64,000 nt of DNA from Ligustrum vulgare (taxonomy: Eukaryota; Streptophyta; Magnoliopsida; Lamiales; Oleaceae): the NCBI GenBank assembly GCA_963555705.1, contig OY743181.1:29082513-29146512 (forward strand). Direction: 5' to 3'. This document shows, one piece after another, positions 1-12,028 of this stretch. A program made the translations under genes and the position numbers. Position 1 is the first letter of the stretch; every line of letters starts with the position of its first letter. The notes under the pieces are model-generated. The model had not been told where the DNA came from. It ran no database searches and saw only the letters and a list, made by a program, of their open reading frames with translations.

Positions 1-386
1 TGGCATTTATATAGATACAGATGTAAATCCCTAAATTAGTACTGCTTTTTCATGTTCATATGCTTCTTTCCTTCATTTTGTATGCTCAGAAAATTAAAGA
101 AATGTTAGAGAAATGGATAGGATATTCATTTTGAGATGGAAGGAATAAAATTAAAGAAATGTTGGGTTTATTCTTGTTCATGATGTGCTGCACTTTCTTC
201 TTTCATATCTAAATTGTTAAACTCTATAGCACATTGGAGTTTCCTTTAAATTTCTTGAAGTTTTACGTCTGGTCTATTTTCTATTTTTCATTTTTGTAGG
301 CTCATTTATCATTTTAATTTTTGTTTGCATTTTGACTAGCTCTATGTTGCTTGCCTGTTCGTTTTTCACAGGTGAATTGTGGAGTG

Positions 387-530
387 CTAGATTCACTGTT
401 TCCATTTTCACTCTCCCATAATTGTTATACACACACAATGGCTTTACTCTAGATTCACTGTTTCCATTTCCATTTTCTCCCATAATTGTTATATATATAT
501 ACACACCCACACACACAATGACTTTACTTA
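387..530. repeat. Two-copy tandem duplication with CA/TA tracts
   Basis: A unit starting CTAGATTCACTGTTTCC (387) recurs from 449, each copy followed by CCCATAATTGTTATA, an ACAC tract and AATGxCTTTACT. The period is 62 bases; the second copy is lengthened by TA and CA expansion. No gene is seen in 1-616. Confidence 0.7.
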
Positions 531-616
531 TTTCAATCTTACTGTTAATGTGTACTCCCATATAGATATTTTTTTCATTACAAATTCCACGCGAATAAAT
601 ACAAATATAATACGTT

Positions 617-643
617 TCGTGCAACGCACGAGAATCGTACTAG
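617..643 (+). mobile_element. Helitron-type 3' terminus (element 5' end not found)
   Basis: The stem TCGTGC / GCACGA with loop AAC (617-631) is followed after 8 nt by CTAG (640-643) and then T. This is the hairpin, short spacer and CTRR-T layout of Helitron 3' ends. The same layout occurs at 6614-6640 and, on the minus strand, at 37725-37753. The 5' end is either left of the window or too diverged to see. Confidence 0.5.
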
Positions 644-2355
644 TAAATAAAATAAATCCCGAAGTAGTTGATTAAAGGCTGAGCCAAACACTGTCCAGCA
701 TGTGAAGATGTTCAGAGCACAATTGGCTAAGGAGAAGTCCTTGTTTGATTTTGGATTTTTTGAGATTTTATTTTATTATTATTATTTTATTATTTTTTAC
801 AATATGTTCTTAAAAATAAAAATAAAAATAAAAATCACTTTTTTTATAACTTATCCCTACTATTTAATCGAATCTTAAACAATCAAAATTAAACAAGTGG
901 TAAATGTGAAGATAAGCAAAATTAACTTCTCAAACATGTTTCAAAATATTTACTTATTTTTTACTTATAAAAATAAAGATTACTTAGTAGTATTCGAATT
1001 GAGTAACTCACACTCTTTTCGGTAATCAAAATTTGGTTTACAAACAAGGTGGTAATCGACATGCGTTATTGGAATTGACAAGATCATCTAACACTGTTCA
1101 TTTTTAATCACACATATTTTGAAGAAAAAAAAAAGGTATTAAACGACTGACGTAACTCTAAAAATATTTTGTCAAACACGGTCAACAACTTGAGTCCGTC
1201 GTATTCATGGTTCCATCATATACTGAACCCTTTTCGTGCTGAAAAACGTATCGTAGAACCATTAATTTTCACCCTCTCAAGTCCAGAAGCATCGTCTGAG
1301 GCGATGAGGACCATGAACATCAAGTTGTATTATGACTTCATATTTCTTTAATCGTGACTTTATTTTATACGGATTTATCATAAATAGTGGAAGAAACACA
1401 TTGTCATGGATTTTTAACTTTATTGTGGTATTATTGGCGTTTACATTGAAAATTGACTTATCATGTCTATTTGTTTAACGTAAACTAAGAAGTATAATAA
1501 TTGCTCATTTAGATTTAGATTTTTTTATTATTATTATTATTTTAAAAACTAATTATAAATGTCGCAACTCACAAGTGTTTAGTAAATGGCTTAAAAATCG
1601 ATTTATAAATCATACATTTTCTCTCTCTAAATTTTAATCACATTTTTCCTAAAAATCATAAATAAATTAATTTGTAAACCGCTACAATGTTACCAAACTG
1701 AAGGCGGTACAGGTGAGGGTAATAAGTCATAAAACAAAATTATCAGATTTGGGTTTGGATTTTCTCAAACCGTTTTGAAGTCGTTAGGCACTTTTTAGTA
1801 TATATATATTTAAATTGAGTCGATTGTTAAAATCAAATTTTAAGTAGATTTGATAAAAATTGATGATGTGTGGTTGAAAAATTATGAGCTTCAAATAATG
1901 TATAATTAAAATTAATTGTTAACTTTAACTTGATATGAAAATCTGAATCAAACAAGGGTTAAATCACTAGATATGTTCGAATTTTAAGCAAACTTTAGAG
2001 CTTAATTTCGGGCTAAACTAAATTCTCGAATTGAATGGACTGAAATTGGACCGTACTGAATGGTGTTCGGTTCGATTCTTCTTAAATTCAACACCCGGAG
2101 GACACTAGAATTGAGAACCAACGAATTTGGTTTGATTATAGGTTTTAGACCAAGAACCAAAGAATCGAATAAAAATTGAATATTCATAACTTTATATTAA
2201 ATAATTATTTTTCTTCAAATACATTTATTAACTATGCCTCTGTTGGTAATATTTGTTTATAAACAATCACGTGGCTACATCTTATTGGACGACTTTTTTG
2301 AAAAGTCAACAATTTTAACTGGTCAAATATTATCGTCCAATATTTTTTACTTTTA

Positions 2356-2400
<45 letters not shown>

Positions 2401-2957
2401 TCATATTGCTATTTATAAATAGTATCTCAAACGTAGGGTAATAAAAGTCATTAAATATGAAATGCAAGATCAAGCTCAACTCTCAAGTACACCATCGTGA
2501 ATGAATCTTATTTAGGGATGGAAAAAAAAAAAATCAGAGGACCCGAAACCTGGAGTATTTCGGGTCGGACGTGCCCGGTCCCGAAACCCGATTTTTTTTT
2601 TTTGGGAATGAAAAATTCAAAAATAAATTCAAAAAGGTTAAGAGAAGTTAAACACTGGTACGACTTAAGGGCATGCATATACACAATCATTAATTATATC
2701 ATTCTATTGTTTGTTGATTTTTTTTCCTTCAAATATATACATATTATATTTAAAGTTTAAACTTAAAAATTCTAACTAATTCGATACTTAAAATCTCATT
2801 ATCATTTTTGCAATAAAAAAATAAATTAAATAAATAAAATATTTCAGGTCATGGCGGGGCGGATGGGCAGCCTCCGACCAATCAAGTCGCGAAGTATGGT
2901 GAGGTTACATTTTTGCCCTGCCCCATTGTCATTGACACATTGTTAATCTTATTAGAC

Positions 2958-3105
2958 AATCCGTTTGGTAAAAGAATTTTTTTTGTTTATAAACATGTTT
3001 ATAAATAATATAATTTTTCAAATCACTTTTTAACTACACACATTTTCTCACAATTAGCTTTTCAGCTATCAGTTAACTTATTAGCTTGGTTCGTCAAACA
3101 TAACC
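2958..3105. repeat. MITE-like module (TTTGGTAAA ... TTTATAAAC family)
   Basis: CGTTTGGTAAAAG is followed by GTTTATAAACATG, then TTTTTCAAATCACTTTTTAAC and ACACACATTTTCTC. The same word order recurs at 37450-37590, 53839-53977, 54161-54640 and 59150-59290. This is a dispersed non-coding family of 140-300 bp; target-site duplications were not resolved. Confidence 0.45.
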
Positions 3106-3221
3106 TACATTTTTTGCCACGCCTCATTACCATTGCTAATCTTATTAGACAACTTATTTTTGCATATTTTTAAATTAGATTATTTTATTTTGTAAGTTAG
3201 GTTAATATATTATTGGTTGCA

Positions 3222-3269
<48 letters not shown>

Positions 3270-3462
3270 TAAAAAAAAAACGAAACGAATCCTTGATATT
3301 TTAGGGTTATTATTTACTTTTGCTAATTTGTATATATTGATGAATGAATTTTATTAGAGCATCTCTAATGATTTATAAACCATAAATAAAATTATTGCAA
3401 CATAAAAATAAAAAATAAAAAATTAATTTCATCTCTAATGGTTAGTTTTCATTCTTATATTT

Positions 3463-4206
3463 AAGGTTGGGCGTGGGTTGGGTTGATTTGGAGCCCAACC
3501 CGAACCCAAACCGATGACTTCGGTTTGGAAAAACAAGTCACAATTATGGTCACAATTTGTCAACGTGGCACAATCCTCTCTTTCTACACATCACACAATC
3601 TTTTAAATCAACAACAATAACACCTCCACATCATCAAATTGTCATCTACATTGTCAAAATAATTGTGCCCTTAGATTAAATCTTGGAAAAAATTCAACTC
3701 AATCAAACCGATTGTAGGTTAATAAATCAAACCAACCAAAACCATTATTGATCGAATTTGGGTTGGTTTGGGTTTCGGTCTGGGTCTCCATTTTGGGTCT
3801 TATGTTAAAATAATAATATTTGTTAGTTTTTCGAACAACTTGTATTATTTATTGTCATATTCAATTTTTGAACCAATTTTTTGGCCTAATTGTATTAGCA
3901 ATCCATAGTCCATAGATTAAAACTCGAAACAAATTTGAAACTTAAATTGAAAAAAAAAAAAAATCAAAAGTTGATGAAATTTTAACTTTTAACTTTTTTT
4001 TTTTTTATTTTTTTAATTAGTGATGGGTCGGTTTGGCTTGGGTTAGTTCGGTTCCTTTGCTTGAACCCGAACCCAAACCAACCCAAGCTAAAATTAAATT
4101 TTTTAACTCGCAAACCAATCCAATCACCCGAAAATTCGATCCAAAACGATCGGGTTGGATTAGGTCCATCGGGTTCGTCAGTTTGGTTTGATTTTTGCCC
4201 AGTCCT
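3463..4206. mobile_element. Possible non-autonomous DNA transposon with TGGGC ends
   Basis: The left end reads AAGGTTGGGCGTGG and the right end, reverse complemented, reads TAGGACTGGGCAAA: imperfect inverted termini. Such GGTTGGGC / GCCCAGTCC ends with AACCCGAACCC-rich interiors are common in plant MITE-like elements. The interior (3470-3540, 3700-3800, 4020-4200) is rich in those words. No protein frame is present and a target duplication was not established. Confidence 0.3.
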
Positions 4207-4411
4207 ACCTATATGATGCTAATGTGGGAGGGATATTATCTGGTGCAATATCCAAGTATAAAAAACGTTCTAGACAAAATGACTAGGCAAATATTAATTT
4301 TTCATTTATTTAATTTAAGTTTGCTATTTGAGATGATGTTAATTCGAAGACACGTGTATACATAAAAAATTGTAGATAAACAGCATTGAAGATAAACTTT
4401 AAATTCCATTA

Positions 4412-5589
4412 TCTAGTATATATATATTTTTGAGTTTGTGACTATGACATAAATTGTATGGTAGTGTGACTTTAATATATTTAATTACCTATTAAACTAA
4501 TAAAATATATTTAATTACTTATTTTTATTAATTACCACCTGAATTTTAAAATAATTTTTAAAATTTATCAATTTTAAAAAGTGATCTTTAAATGTTTGTA
4601 CTTAATTATTCTACCCTTAATTATATTACAAAGGTGAGAACGAAAATGTAAATATCCCAATTAAAAACCAAAAGCTCAAGCGAAAGTTACTTATGATATA
4701 TGTGTGTGTGTTTTGGAATAAAAAAAATTGGAAAGTAATAGAATATATACACACACACACACAAAGTCTGTGCCGTTACATAATGTAAGAAAGTTTATTA
4801 TCTCTCACAAAGATAGTTCACTATTTATTTTTTATCTGTCCAACAAAGATAGTTTACTTTCTTTTTTAAGAGTAAAGTTAATATTTTATGTTCCATTTCA
4901 CCATTATTTAATGTGTTTTTTATTAATTACTACTTTAAAAGTATGGATAGGGAAGAATCTTTCCCTAGACAAGTTTGCCCTCACACATTTTACTCTAAAC
5001 CAAGAATACCCTTTCTTAATACTATTGCATATATTTATAGGGTGGCTATATTGTCACCACGAAAATTATTTTCCACACAACAATTATAATTTTTTTGTTT
5101 ATTTATTAAAATAGGCACAAATATAATGACATAAATATCTTTTTAGTTTTTCTAATCTAATTTCTCTTATTAATATTAAGTACACTACAATCTCTAATAT
5201 TAATTATCTTCTCCATCTCACCTCTTTTATTTTTCTGTCTTTATTTTTTCAAAATCATCTTCTTACAAAAAACATCTATCAATAAAAATGAATCATATGC
5301 AATGTTAAAATATTATACTATCTAAAAATTTACAATGTTGTAAAATTTTACATTATTATACTTTCTCATATTATTATACTCTCACGATTATTAAGTATTA
5401 AAAAATTATTTGTTGTTAGAGTTCCTATTTCTGATTTATAAGAAAAAATATCTTATAATTCTTACAACGTCCTTTAATAATAATTTATTCAACATTTTCA
5501 TTCACAATGGTTTCATTTTATGTGTATTCTATTTAATAATTTTAACATTAACAATATCATTCATAATATAAATAAGTTGTTCAATGCAC

Positions 5590-5664
<75 letters not shown>

Positions 5665-6640
5665 TAGAATTAACATAAATCCGCACATAGTTTTCTGTCT
5701 ATTTTTATTTTAGGTAATTTCGAATTTTATCAACTTATTTTAATAACTGGATAATGGGAGTTTAATTAATGCAAAATCAATTTATATGTGACCTACAGTA
5801 AATTATTTATGGATTTTTGAAAAAGAAAATATTTATAAAAGTCAAATCATAGATTAATTTTATTCTTTTGTTAATTATTGTATTATTCTCTTTTGTCAAT
5901 AACGCTCTAAAATTGTTAGGTTTTTTGTCAATATTATCCTCAATTTTTTTCTTTTATTAGTCCGTAATATTAATATACAATACATTTAAATATTCTATAA
6001 TAATTTTCTTTATAAGGGTTGGAGATGTGTGTTTGAAGTTATTGAAATTAAAGGGAAAAATGACTAAAATGAGTAGTAAATAAGCTTTTTCATAATTTTT
6101 GTGATCATTCAAATCGCATAAAGCGTGTGTCATGTTAAACTTTTTTCTCACATTATCTTTTCTCAATTCAAAACATGAAATTTAATAATCAATAGTTTGT
6201 GAAATTTATTGAAAAATCTGCATTATTGAATTTTTCTTACAAATTTCCAATTATTAATCAAATGATAAAAAAAAAAGAAAAATATGATTGAAATTTGAAT
6301 GGTTTTGTACCTTCCTATTATTCAATACATATTTTCATATTCAATAATATCTAAATTCTTACATACGTTTGCAAATTCATTGAATAAATAATATCCTTTA
6401 TTACTAAACAAAACCTACAACATGTCATCGATATTTTTTCCAAATTAATTTTCGAACACACTACTTACTATTTTTTGTTCAAATTTACATAGTTTTTTTA
6501 TTTTCATTTTCGGCTGATTACTTCTCACATTGAAATTTATTACCTCAACAACTTTCAAAAAATGGTATTACTTTTGTGAAGATATTATGCATCACATTCA
6601 TCATATACGTAAGACGTGCAACGCACGTGCTTACTACTAG
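4412..6640 (+). mobile_element. Helitron-like non-autonomous element (candidate)
   Basis: The 3' end is well formed: stem ACGTGC/GCACGT with loop AAC (6614-6628), 8 nt, then CTAG (6637-6640) followed by T. A possible 5' end starts TCTAGTATATATATAT at 4412 after an A, as Helitrons insert between A and T without target duplication. The interior has no Rep or helicase frame. It contains CA/TG tracts near 4700-4760 and the large (AAT)n array at about 5589-5663. The 3' end is more secure than the 5' end. Confidence 0.4.
5589..5663. repeat. (AAT)n microsatellite
   Basis: About 25 uninterrupted AAT/ATA units lie inside the candidate Helitron. Confidence 0.9.
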
Positions 6641-6808
6641 TCTAAATAAATTTATACTCTTTCACTTTTGTGGAAATTAGATAAATTTATTAGGGATATA
6701 TTAGGAAAAGTGATAATAAAATTTATTTTTTCAACAACATTAATTGACATTTCTTAATCTGTGTAAAAATGGGTAGGGTATTATCTTTGTGGGACGGAAT
6801 GAGTAGTT

Positions 6809-6970
6809 TTTTTTTTTTTTTTTTTTTTATAGTCAACTTTTGGCATCGATTGTAAAAGTGATGCATTTGACGTCGACGCAAAAAGTTAGGATAATAAACG
6901 TCTAAAGTTGATTTTAGGCGTCAATTGTTGAACAAAAACCAAAGCCTAAGAGTGCTGAAATTATTTCGAT
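6809..6970. repeat. Poly(T) tract and CGTC/GACG-rich subterminal-like sequence
   Basis: A run of about 22 T is followed by repeated short words (GTCAACTTTTGGC, GACGTCGACGC, ATAAACGTC, TTTTAGGCGTC) in both orientations. Such GACG/CGTC-rich stretches are typical of subterminal regions of CACTA-type plant DNA transposons. No CACTA terminus was found, so the class is inferred only. Confidence 0.3.
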
Positions 6971-7258
6971 ATGATCGAAACAACTGCTAAAGACGATGAT
7001 GAAAATTCGATAAAGAAAGCAAAATGTAAAAGTTGTGGCAGACTTTTCTCTTGGAAGATGGGTGGTAGCATAACACACCTCAACAGACACTACAAACAAT
7101 GTCGAAAACATGGCTCGGTTGAAGCAAACCAGTCACAACTACAGTTTTGTCAATCGAGTCTAAATAATTGGGTCTACTCCCAAGATCTAGCAAGCCGGGA
7201 AGGGGTGATCATGTTCGTATCGAGTGGTGACGGTGAGTTCTCACTTTCAATTGTATAA
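6971..7258 (+). pseudogene. BED-type zinc finger fragment of a hAT-like transposase
   Basis: The 95-residue frame has CKSCGRLFSW at residues 20-29, then HLNRHYKQC, giving the C-x2-C ... H-x3-H order of a BED finger. In full plant hAT transposases this N-terminal DNA-binding finger precedes a large catalytic domain and a dimerisation tail. Neither follows here: the frame ends at 7258 and downstream DNA is AT-rich with stops. The fragment follows directly on the CGTC-rich stretch at 6840-6930, so it may have been captured by or left inside another DNA transposon. A small domesticated gene is possible, but no intron or downstream exon was found. Family assignment is moderately sure; function is unlikely. 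Confidence 0.55.
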
Positions 7259-8507
7259 AGTCCACATTTCATGACTTTCATTCAGAAGTATTTCCAACCT
7301 AGATACAAACCATGTTCTAGAAATACTTTACGAGCTGATTGCATTTCTAATTTTTTTAGAAAAAAAAATTATAAATACTTTAAATAAATATAATGGTAAC
7401 TTATCATTTATTTCAAACTTATGAACTAATAATATAATCATAGTGGTTACATAATTGTTACTTGTATTTGGATAATGCACAAAAAAACCTGACTTTTGAG
7501 TTAGAATAATAGATTTCTTAAATTTTAAATTATATCTTTAAAATTCCTTATATTAATTTTTCCCATCTTAAAATGACACGACGTCCTAGACATTTGGGCC
7601 TCCCCACGACCCCAACCATCCCAACTCTAATTGATTAGTAGTCAAGTTGTGATTATTTATTTATTTATTATTATTATTTTTAAAACTAGTTACCTAAACA
7701 ATCTAATAAGCAACTGAGCATTGTTTTAACCCATTTCAAATTAAAAGAAAAAAAAAAGTTTGATAAAATTATTTTTGGAAAATGTATGATTAAAATGTGT
7801 GTGTGTGTATATATATATATGAGTTTACATGAAAATTATTTATTAATAGAATGTGTAATTGAAAATAAGTTTAGTAAAAAAAATGAATTTTAGATTATGG
7901 GACTCAAACAAGAACTAAGAAGCATTTGTAAAATCGATCAAAAGTCTGCACTAAGACTTTGAATCCTTTATTAATCCAATTTAACACGACTCAAGACCAT
8001 GATAACACTTGTTTATTCTTGTTGATCAATGTTCCTGTTGTTCCTTTTTTTTTTTTTAATCTCCCTGCAGTGAAATTAAAAATATCATTGCATTCAGTCA
8101 ACACATATCTCTATGAAAGATGCTAACATGCGAAGTAACAATTTAAATCATGCAAGGCATAACGATATATCTATATTTCCTATCGGACATCATAAATTCT
8201 TATAACTTGCTATATTCCTTATTATTTCTCTCGAACACAATAAAAATAGCACATTAATCCAATTACTGATCAATTAGTTTAAAATAATTAAGCACTATAA
8301 CACTCATCAGAACAAATATTTAACGTCCAAGTCTTGAAATTGTTATTAAAATTTCAAAATAAAGGGTTCATCGATATTCTAATGACTAGAAGTATATCCG
8401 GACATTACAAAGTTACAAAAAATTATGATGAAATAATGAGACATCACGCAGATTTGAGTGACATGAAGAAAATAAGGAAAAACCACAAATTCTTAAATCT
8501 CTTCAAG
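7259..8507. other. Intergenic, no gene seen
   Basis: AT-rich DNA with a short TG/TA tract (about 7797-7820). A 71-codon frame at 8334-8549 runs into the flanking LTR and matches nothing recognised. The host target of the nested complex is here (CCTCC at 8508-8512). Confidence 0.6.
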
Positions 8508-8512
8508 CCTCC

Positions 8513-9191
8513 TGTTTCCGCTTCAAACTCTACACTGGTAATTGCGTAGCATGTAATAAATTAAAGAAAAATCAGACGATGTATAAGGAACAACAATCTC
8601 TTGAAACAAAGTCCCAACAAGGAGTGTGTATTCACGAAGAATACAAAAGACTGAAAAAGAAGCAAGACCTCCAAGGGACGTAAGCACACGAACTAGACTA
8701 AGCTTTTACAGAAAAAGTAAAGATAAAAGAAAATTACATATTTCTGTTCAAGAGTTGATTGATTCGTCATTCTAAATGCCTAAGTTTCTACTATATATAC
8801 AAACTATTTACAACTGCCTCCTAGCATTTGAATTCTTGATTTGCCGCCTTGACTTGTAATTTACTTGGAATAACTGTCATCCACCATGTTGCATACTTCC
8901 TTGTGTAATTGATGTTCACTATATTGTTTCAAATAACTTCCATGATCCTTTTCAACGGCCCAAAACGTGGAAACTGCTTGTTTAGTAACCAGATGAATCG
9001 TGGGATGATCCCCCAAAAATCATTTCTTCAACCTAATATAACTTTGTCGCCCAATCGTCCTATCGCCCATGCACCTTAATGGTCGCCCAGTCACCTAACT
9101 CCCTTCACATCACCCTTCTATCCGTAATGGGCTATGATATTTTGGGCCTTTCACGTTGAGCCTCCAAATTTGGTATTTTTTGGTGTCAACA
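8513..9191 (-). repeat. 3' LTR of the outer element
   Basis: The 679-bp copy starts TGTTTCCGCTTC and ends GGTGTCAACA. It aligns with the split right copy (20274-20734 plus 36424-36656), sharing landmarks such as GTGTATTCACGAAGA, TTGATTGATT and GTGGAAACTGCTTG. Many substitutions and small indels separate the two, so the insertion is old. A polypurine-like stretch (minus strand TTTGGGGTAAT, 9192-9202) abuts it, marking this as the 3' end. Confidence 0.85.
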
Positions 9192-9391
9192 ATTACCCCA
9201 AATATGGCTGAATTAATGTGTAACTATTATTTCTGCCGTATTCAAACACATTCATTCTTCACAAGACTTTTGGAATTCTGACTTCTCCCTTTGTTGATTC
9301 CTCGTTCAGATTTAGTATAGAGCATTAATTTGGTCTTACATGCCGTAACTTCGGCTCAAGCCTACTGTGCGTTGTTTCGCATTATGTCTCT

Positions 9392-9619
9392 CTAACCATT
9401 TTTTTTTCCAATTACTGGCTCTTTGAGGGCCACTATATTTGGCTTCATTTGGTTGAACATTTCTGTAAGTGCATCTATTGAAAATGGTTCTTCGCTCTTT
9501 GCAACGATCTGAGTTTCTTCTACATCTTGAATTATCCTAACAGGTCCATAGTTTCCTTCATACATGAACATTTTCACTGAATTTGCTTTTGGTACAAAGG
9601 GCATGTGGTCTGCATGCAC
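9392..9619 (-). pseudogene. Outer element: segment just after the protease
   Basis: A 75-codon frame beginning with HADHMPFVP continues the conserved stretch that follows the retropepsin in this gypsy branch. It is separated from the protease frame by a stop and frameshift near 9620-9640. Beyond about 9390 the frame ends and only some 200 bp remain before the LTR, so all of RT, RNase H and integrase is missing. Confidence 0.5.
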
Positions 9620-9638
9620 TACCTCTACTTCACCTTTA

Positions 9639-10007
9639 TCATTCCAGAAAAACCAGGCATTGGTGGAGCGACGACGGTATGCAGCGAATCCAATGAATCC
9701 AGTGTTTTCCTAGTAGAATGTTGTAGTAGGTAGGATCATCTATCACGAAGAAGACAATAGTCCTAATAGTTGTTCCCACTATTTTATCTAGTGGCATTAC
9801 TCCCTTAGCTGAAGTTTCCCCTCCGTTGAAGCTTGTAAGTATAACTTCTGTGGGGATCATGTCACTCTCTGTTTTTGCGAATTTCTTTATCATCCTAGAT
9901 GGGATTGTATTTATGGTTGCCCCATTGTCAATGAGCACTTTTGACAGGGGTATACCATTGACTAAGGCCTTCACGTGCAATGGCCTTAAGTGCTTGGTTA
10001 ACTTCAC
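9639..10007 (-). pseudogene. Outer element: retropepsin (aspartic protease) remnant
   Basis: The 122-codon frame contains the active-site triad region as VLIDNGATINTIPS (about residues 24-37), where gypsy retropepsins usually have D-N/S/T-G-A. It also has the ILLGKHWIH motif near residues 96-104 and CIPSSLHQCLVF near the end. Retropepsin would process the Gag-Pol polyprotein in the particle. The catalytic Asp-Asn-Gly is still readable, but the frame is cut off from gag upstream by stops. Upstream frames at 10092-10451 are charged linker sequence. Family is sure; activity is unlikely. Confidence 0.75.
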
Positions 10008-10091
10008 AGACGGGTTTCTAAAAATGACTTTTTTTCAACCGCATCTATTTCTATTTCCTACTTATCTTCCACTGAACCAACTTCATCCTCG

Positions 10092-12028
10092 TCATAGACT
10101 TCTTTGGACGTTTGACTGTCTTTCAAACTTCATCACACATGCCTCTTCTTCATCATTCTCTCTTTCTTCATCTATAATCTCTTTACTCCGGAACTCATTG
10201 GATAACAAGTAGTTATTAGTCATAACAGGAGGCAATGTCCCAAATTGAATGGTGAGGGATTTCCCTGGATCTTCCTCATCATCATCTTTCTGGCTACGCT
10301 CAAACTTTGACTTCCCTGAAGAATTCTCTGGCATCTTTCCCATTGATTCTCCTGTGCTGGATTCCTTACTATCGTTGAGGAAGTTTTTGTTTGCCACTTT
10401 AAACAGTTTAGGTGGTTTAGGACGTGGGAGTCTATGTTGTTGTCTCATCATTCTCCGTAGTTTCTTCGGAAACGCCTCTGCTGCATTCTAGCCATCTCTT
10501 TAAATGGCACCACCCTTCCTACGTTATGCTATAATAAATGCCACACATTTGGCTGACAAGACTGTGGTATGATTGTTCTCCCATTGTTCATCGGCCTAAA
10601 CTACCTTTCAAAAGGCGATTTTCTATGGACGGCCTGTCCCGTCCTCCTGTCGGGTTGGAAACTAGGAACATCCCTTGGATGATTGTAATGTCCCCCATTT
10701 CTCTACCTCCTCCACATGCTGGCTTATTTCTCCCTTGAATTTGGCACACAACATGCATTCATCCTTCCTAGGTTCCTTTCCTTTGAACCGTTCAAAAACA
10801 CTGGGATCTGGTCCAGGATCCTCTTCGCTATCATCTACGACTAACTTGAATTTTGGTAACCTGCCTTTGAGGCCAGTTGACATTGTATTCACCCCCAGTG
10901 GTTGTGGAAAGGATTTTCATCCACTGCCATCTTTCTTTTGGTCTCAATCTTGATTCTCCCAAACTCAATGGCATCTTGTAATACATGACAGAAAATCAGG
11001 CAATTGTTAATCATATGAGACCATGCATTGTGTCGTTTGCAATATTTTTTACCTTGATTTATTCAGGGTTTGGCAACTTATGCTTATCGCTTAGCTTTAT
11101 TTGCTTATCATTATATAATTTATCAAATATAATGTCAGTTTTGGTCACATCAATGGAGAATGTTCTAGCCTTTTTGTTTTTATCTCCTGTAGGCTCACTC
11201 TTGACTGTTGAGTTTGATTCGATAGGCATATGTGTCTCCCTTAACCAATTCGGCCAGGCATACTTCGGTCTGGTCATAGTGATCATCATCAACTAGGTTA
11301 ACGTTAAGTTTAGGGTCTTTATAGTAAGTCTTTTTACTAGAATTTTTAATTTGTTCTTCTTCTTTAATTAGTCGTTCATACATTACTACATTTGTGCTCA
11401 ACTGGGAAAGGTCAGGAAACTCCTTGTCCTGGAATTTCTTTTTTAGATAGAAATTGAGACAACTTTGAGCGATCTTAACGAATTCCTTTTTAGGAAAAGG
11501 TAGAAAACACTTGCTTTTAGCTATTTTGAACCTCTAAAGGAAACCTTCGTCCATTCGTTTGGCATTTGGCGTAGATTCGTCAAATCAGCTAGAGTAACAT
11601 GAGATTCTGATTTGTAAAATTAGACGTGGAACAATTGTTTTAATTGTTGTCATGTCTGAATAGAATTTGCTGGTAAGTTAATAAACCACAAGAAGGATAT
11701 CCCTGTTAAAGAACTAGGGAATAGTCTCATCTTATGGTAGTCTTTTACCTCGCCACATTGCGACATAAAACACCCATGTGTTCTAAACTTGAGACTTTTC
11801 CAAGGCCAGTGAACAATGAGAATTCCGGTACTTTGTACCCTCTTGGGCATATATATGCTTAATTTACCCAATCAGGATATGACTTTGTGGAAGTGGGCCT
11901 AATGCGAGGATGTATTCCTACAACCATTTGGTCTCGCACTATTTTAGTGGTTTAATCTCTCAGCAAGACGTTAGGATCGTAAGGGACACCTATAGGATTA
12001 TTTCCTGGTGGTATCACTTGAGGCCTAA
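10092..12028 (-). pseudogene. Outer element: degraded gag, C-terminal two thirds
   Basis: Minus-strand frames at 10092-10451, 10662-10892, 11059-11401 and 11650-11871 together follow a gypsy gag. The clearest part is 11650-11871, with CGEVKDYHKMRLFPSSLTGISFLWF, the conserved core of retrotransposon gag (capsid), given here across its positions rather than as intact protein. Several stops and frame changes break it. An acidic and basic linker at 10092-10451 leads into the protease. No clear CCHC zinc knuckle was seen. The N-terminal parts lie at 16399-16738 and 19972-20215, split off by two inserted LTRs. Confidence 0.65.

Larger units (their letters stand above)
644..4411. other. Intergenic, AT-rich, no gene seen
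   Basis: No open frame here looks like a gene. The stretch holds a poly(A) tract of about 41 bases (2357-2397), an (AAT)n array (3221-3269), a MITE-like TTTATAAAC module (2958-3105), the TIR-like element listed at 3463, and several GGGTTGGGT / AACCCAACCC patches. Short open frames such as that at 2234-2422 are low-complexity artefacts. Confidence 0.6.

Noticed and set aside
3470..4200. Telomere-like GGGTT/AACCC tracts
   Set aside because: The words are irregular (GGGTTGGGT, AACCCGAACCC), not the TTTAGGG plant telomere repeat.
9826..10953. Plus-strand frames at 9826-10212, 10249-10491 and 10675-10953
   Set aside because: They are shadows of the minus-strand gag-protease remnant of the outer element.
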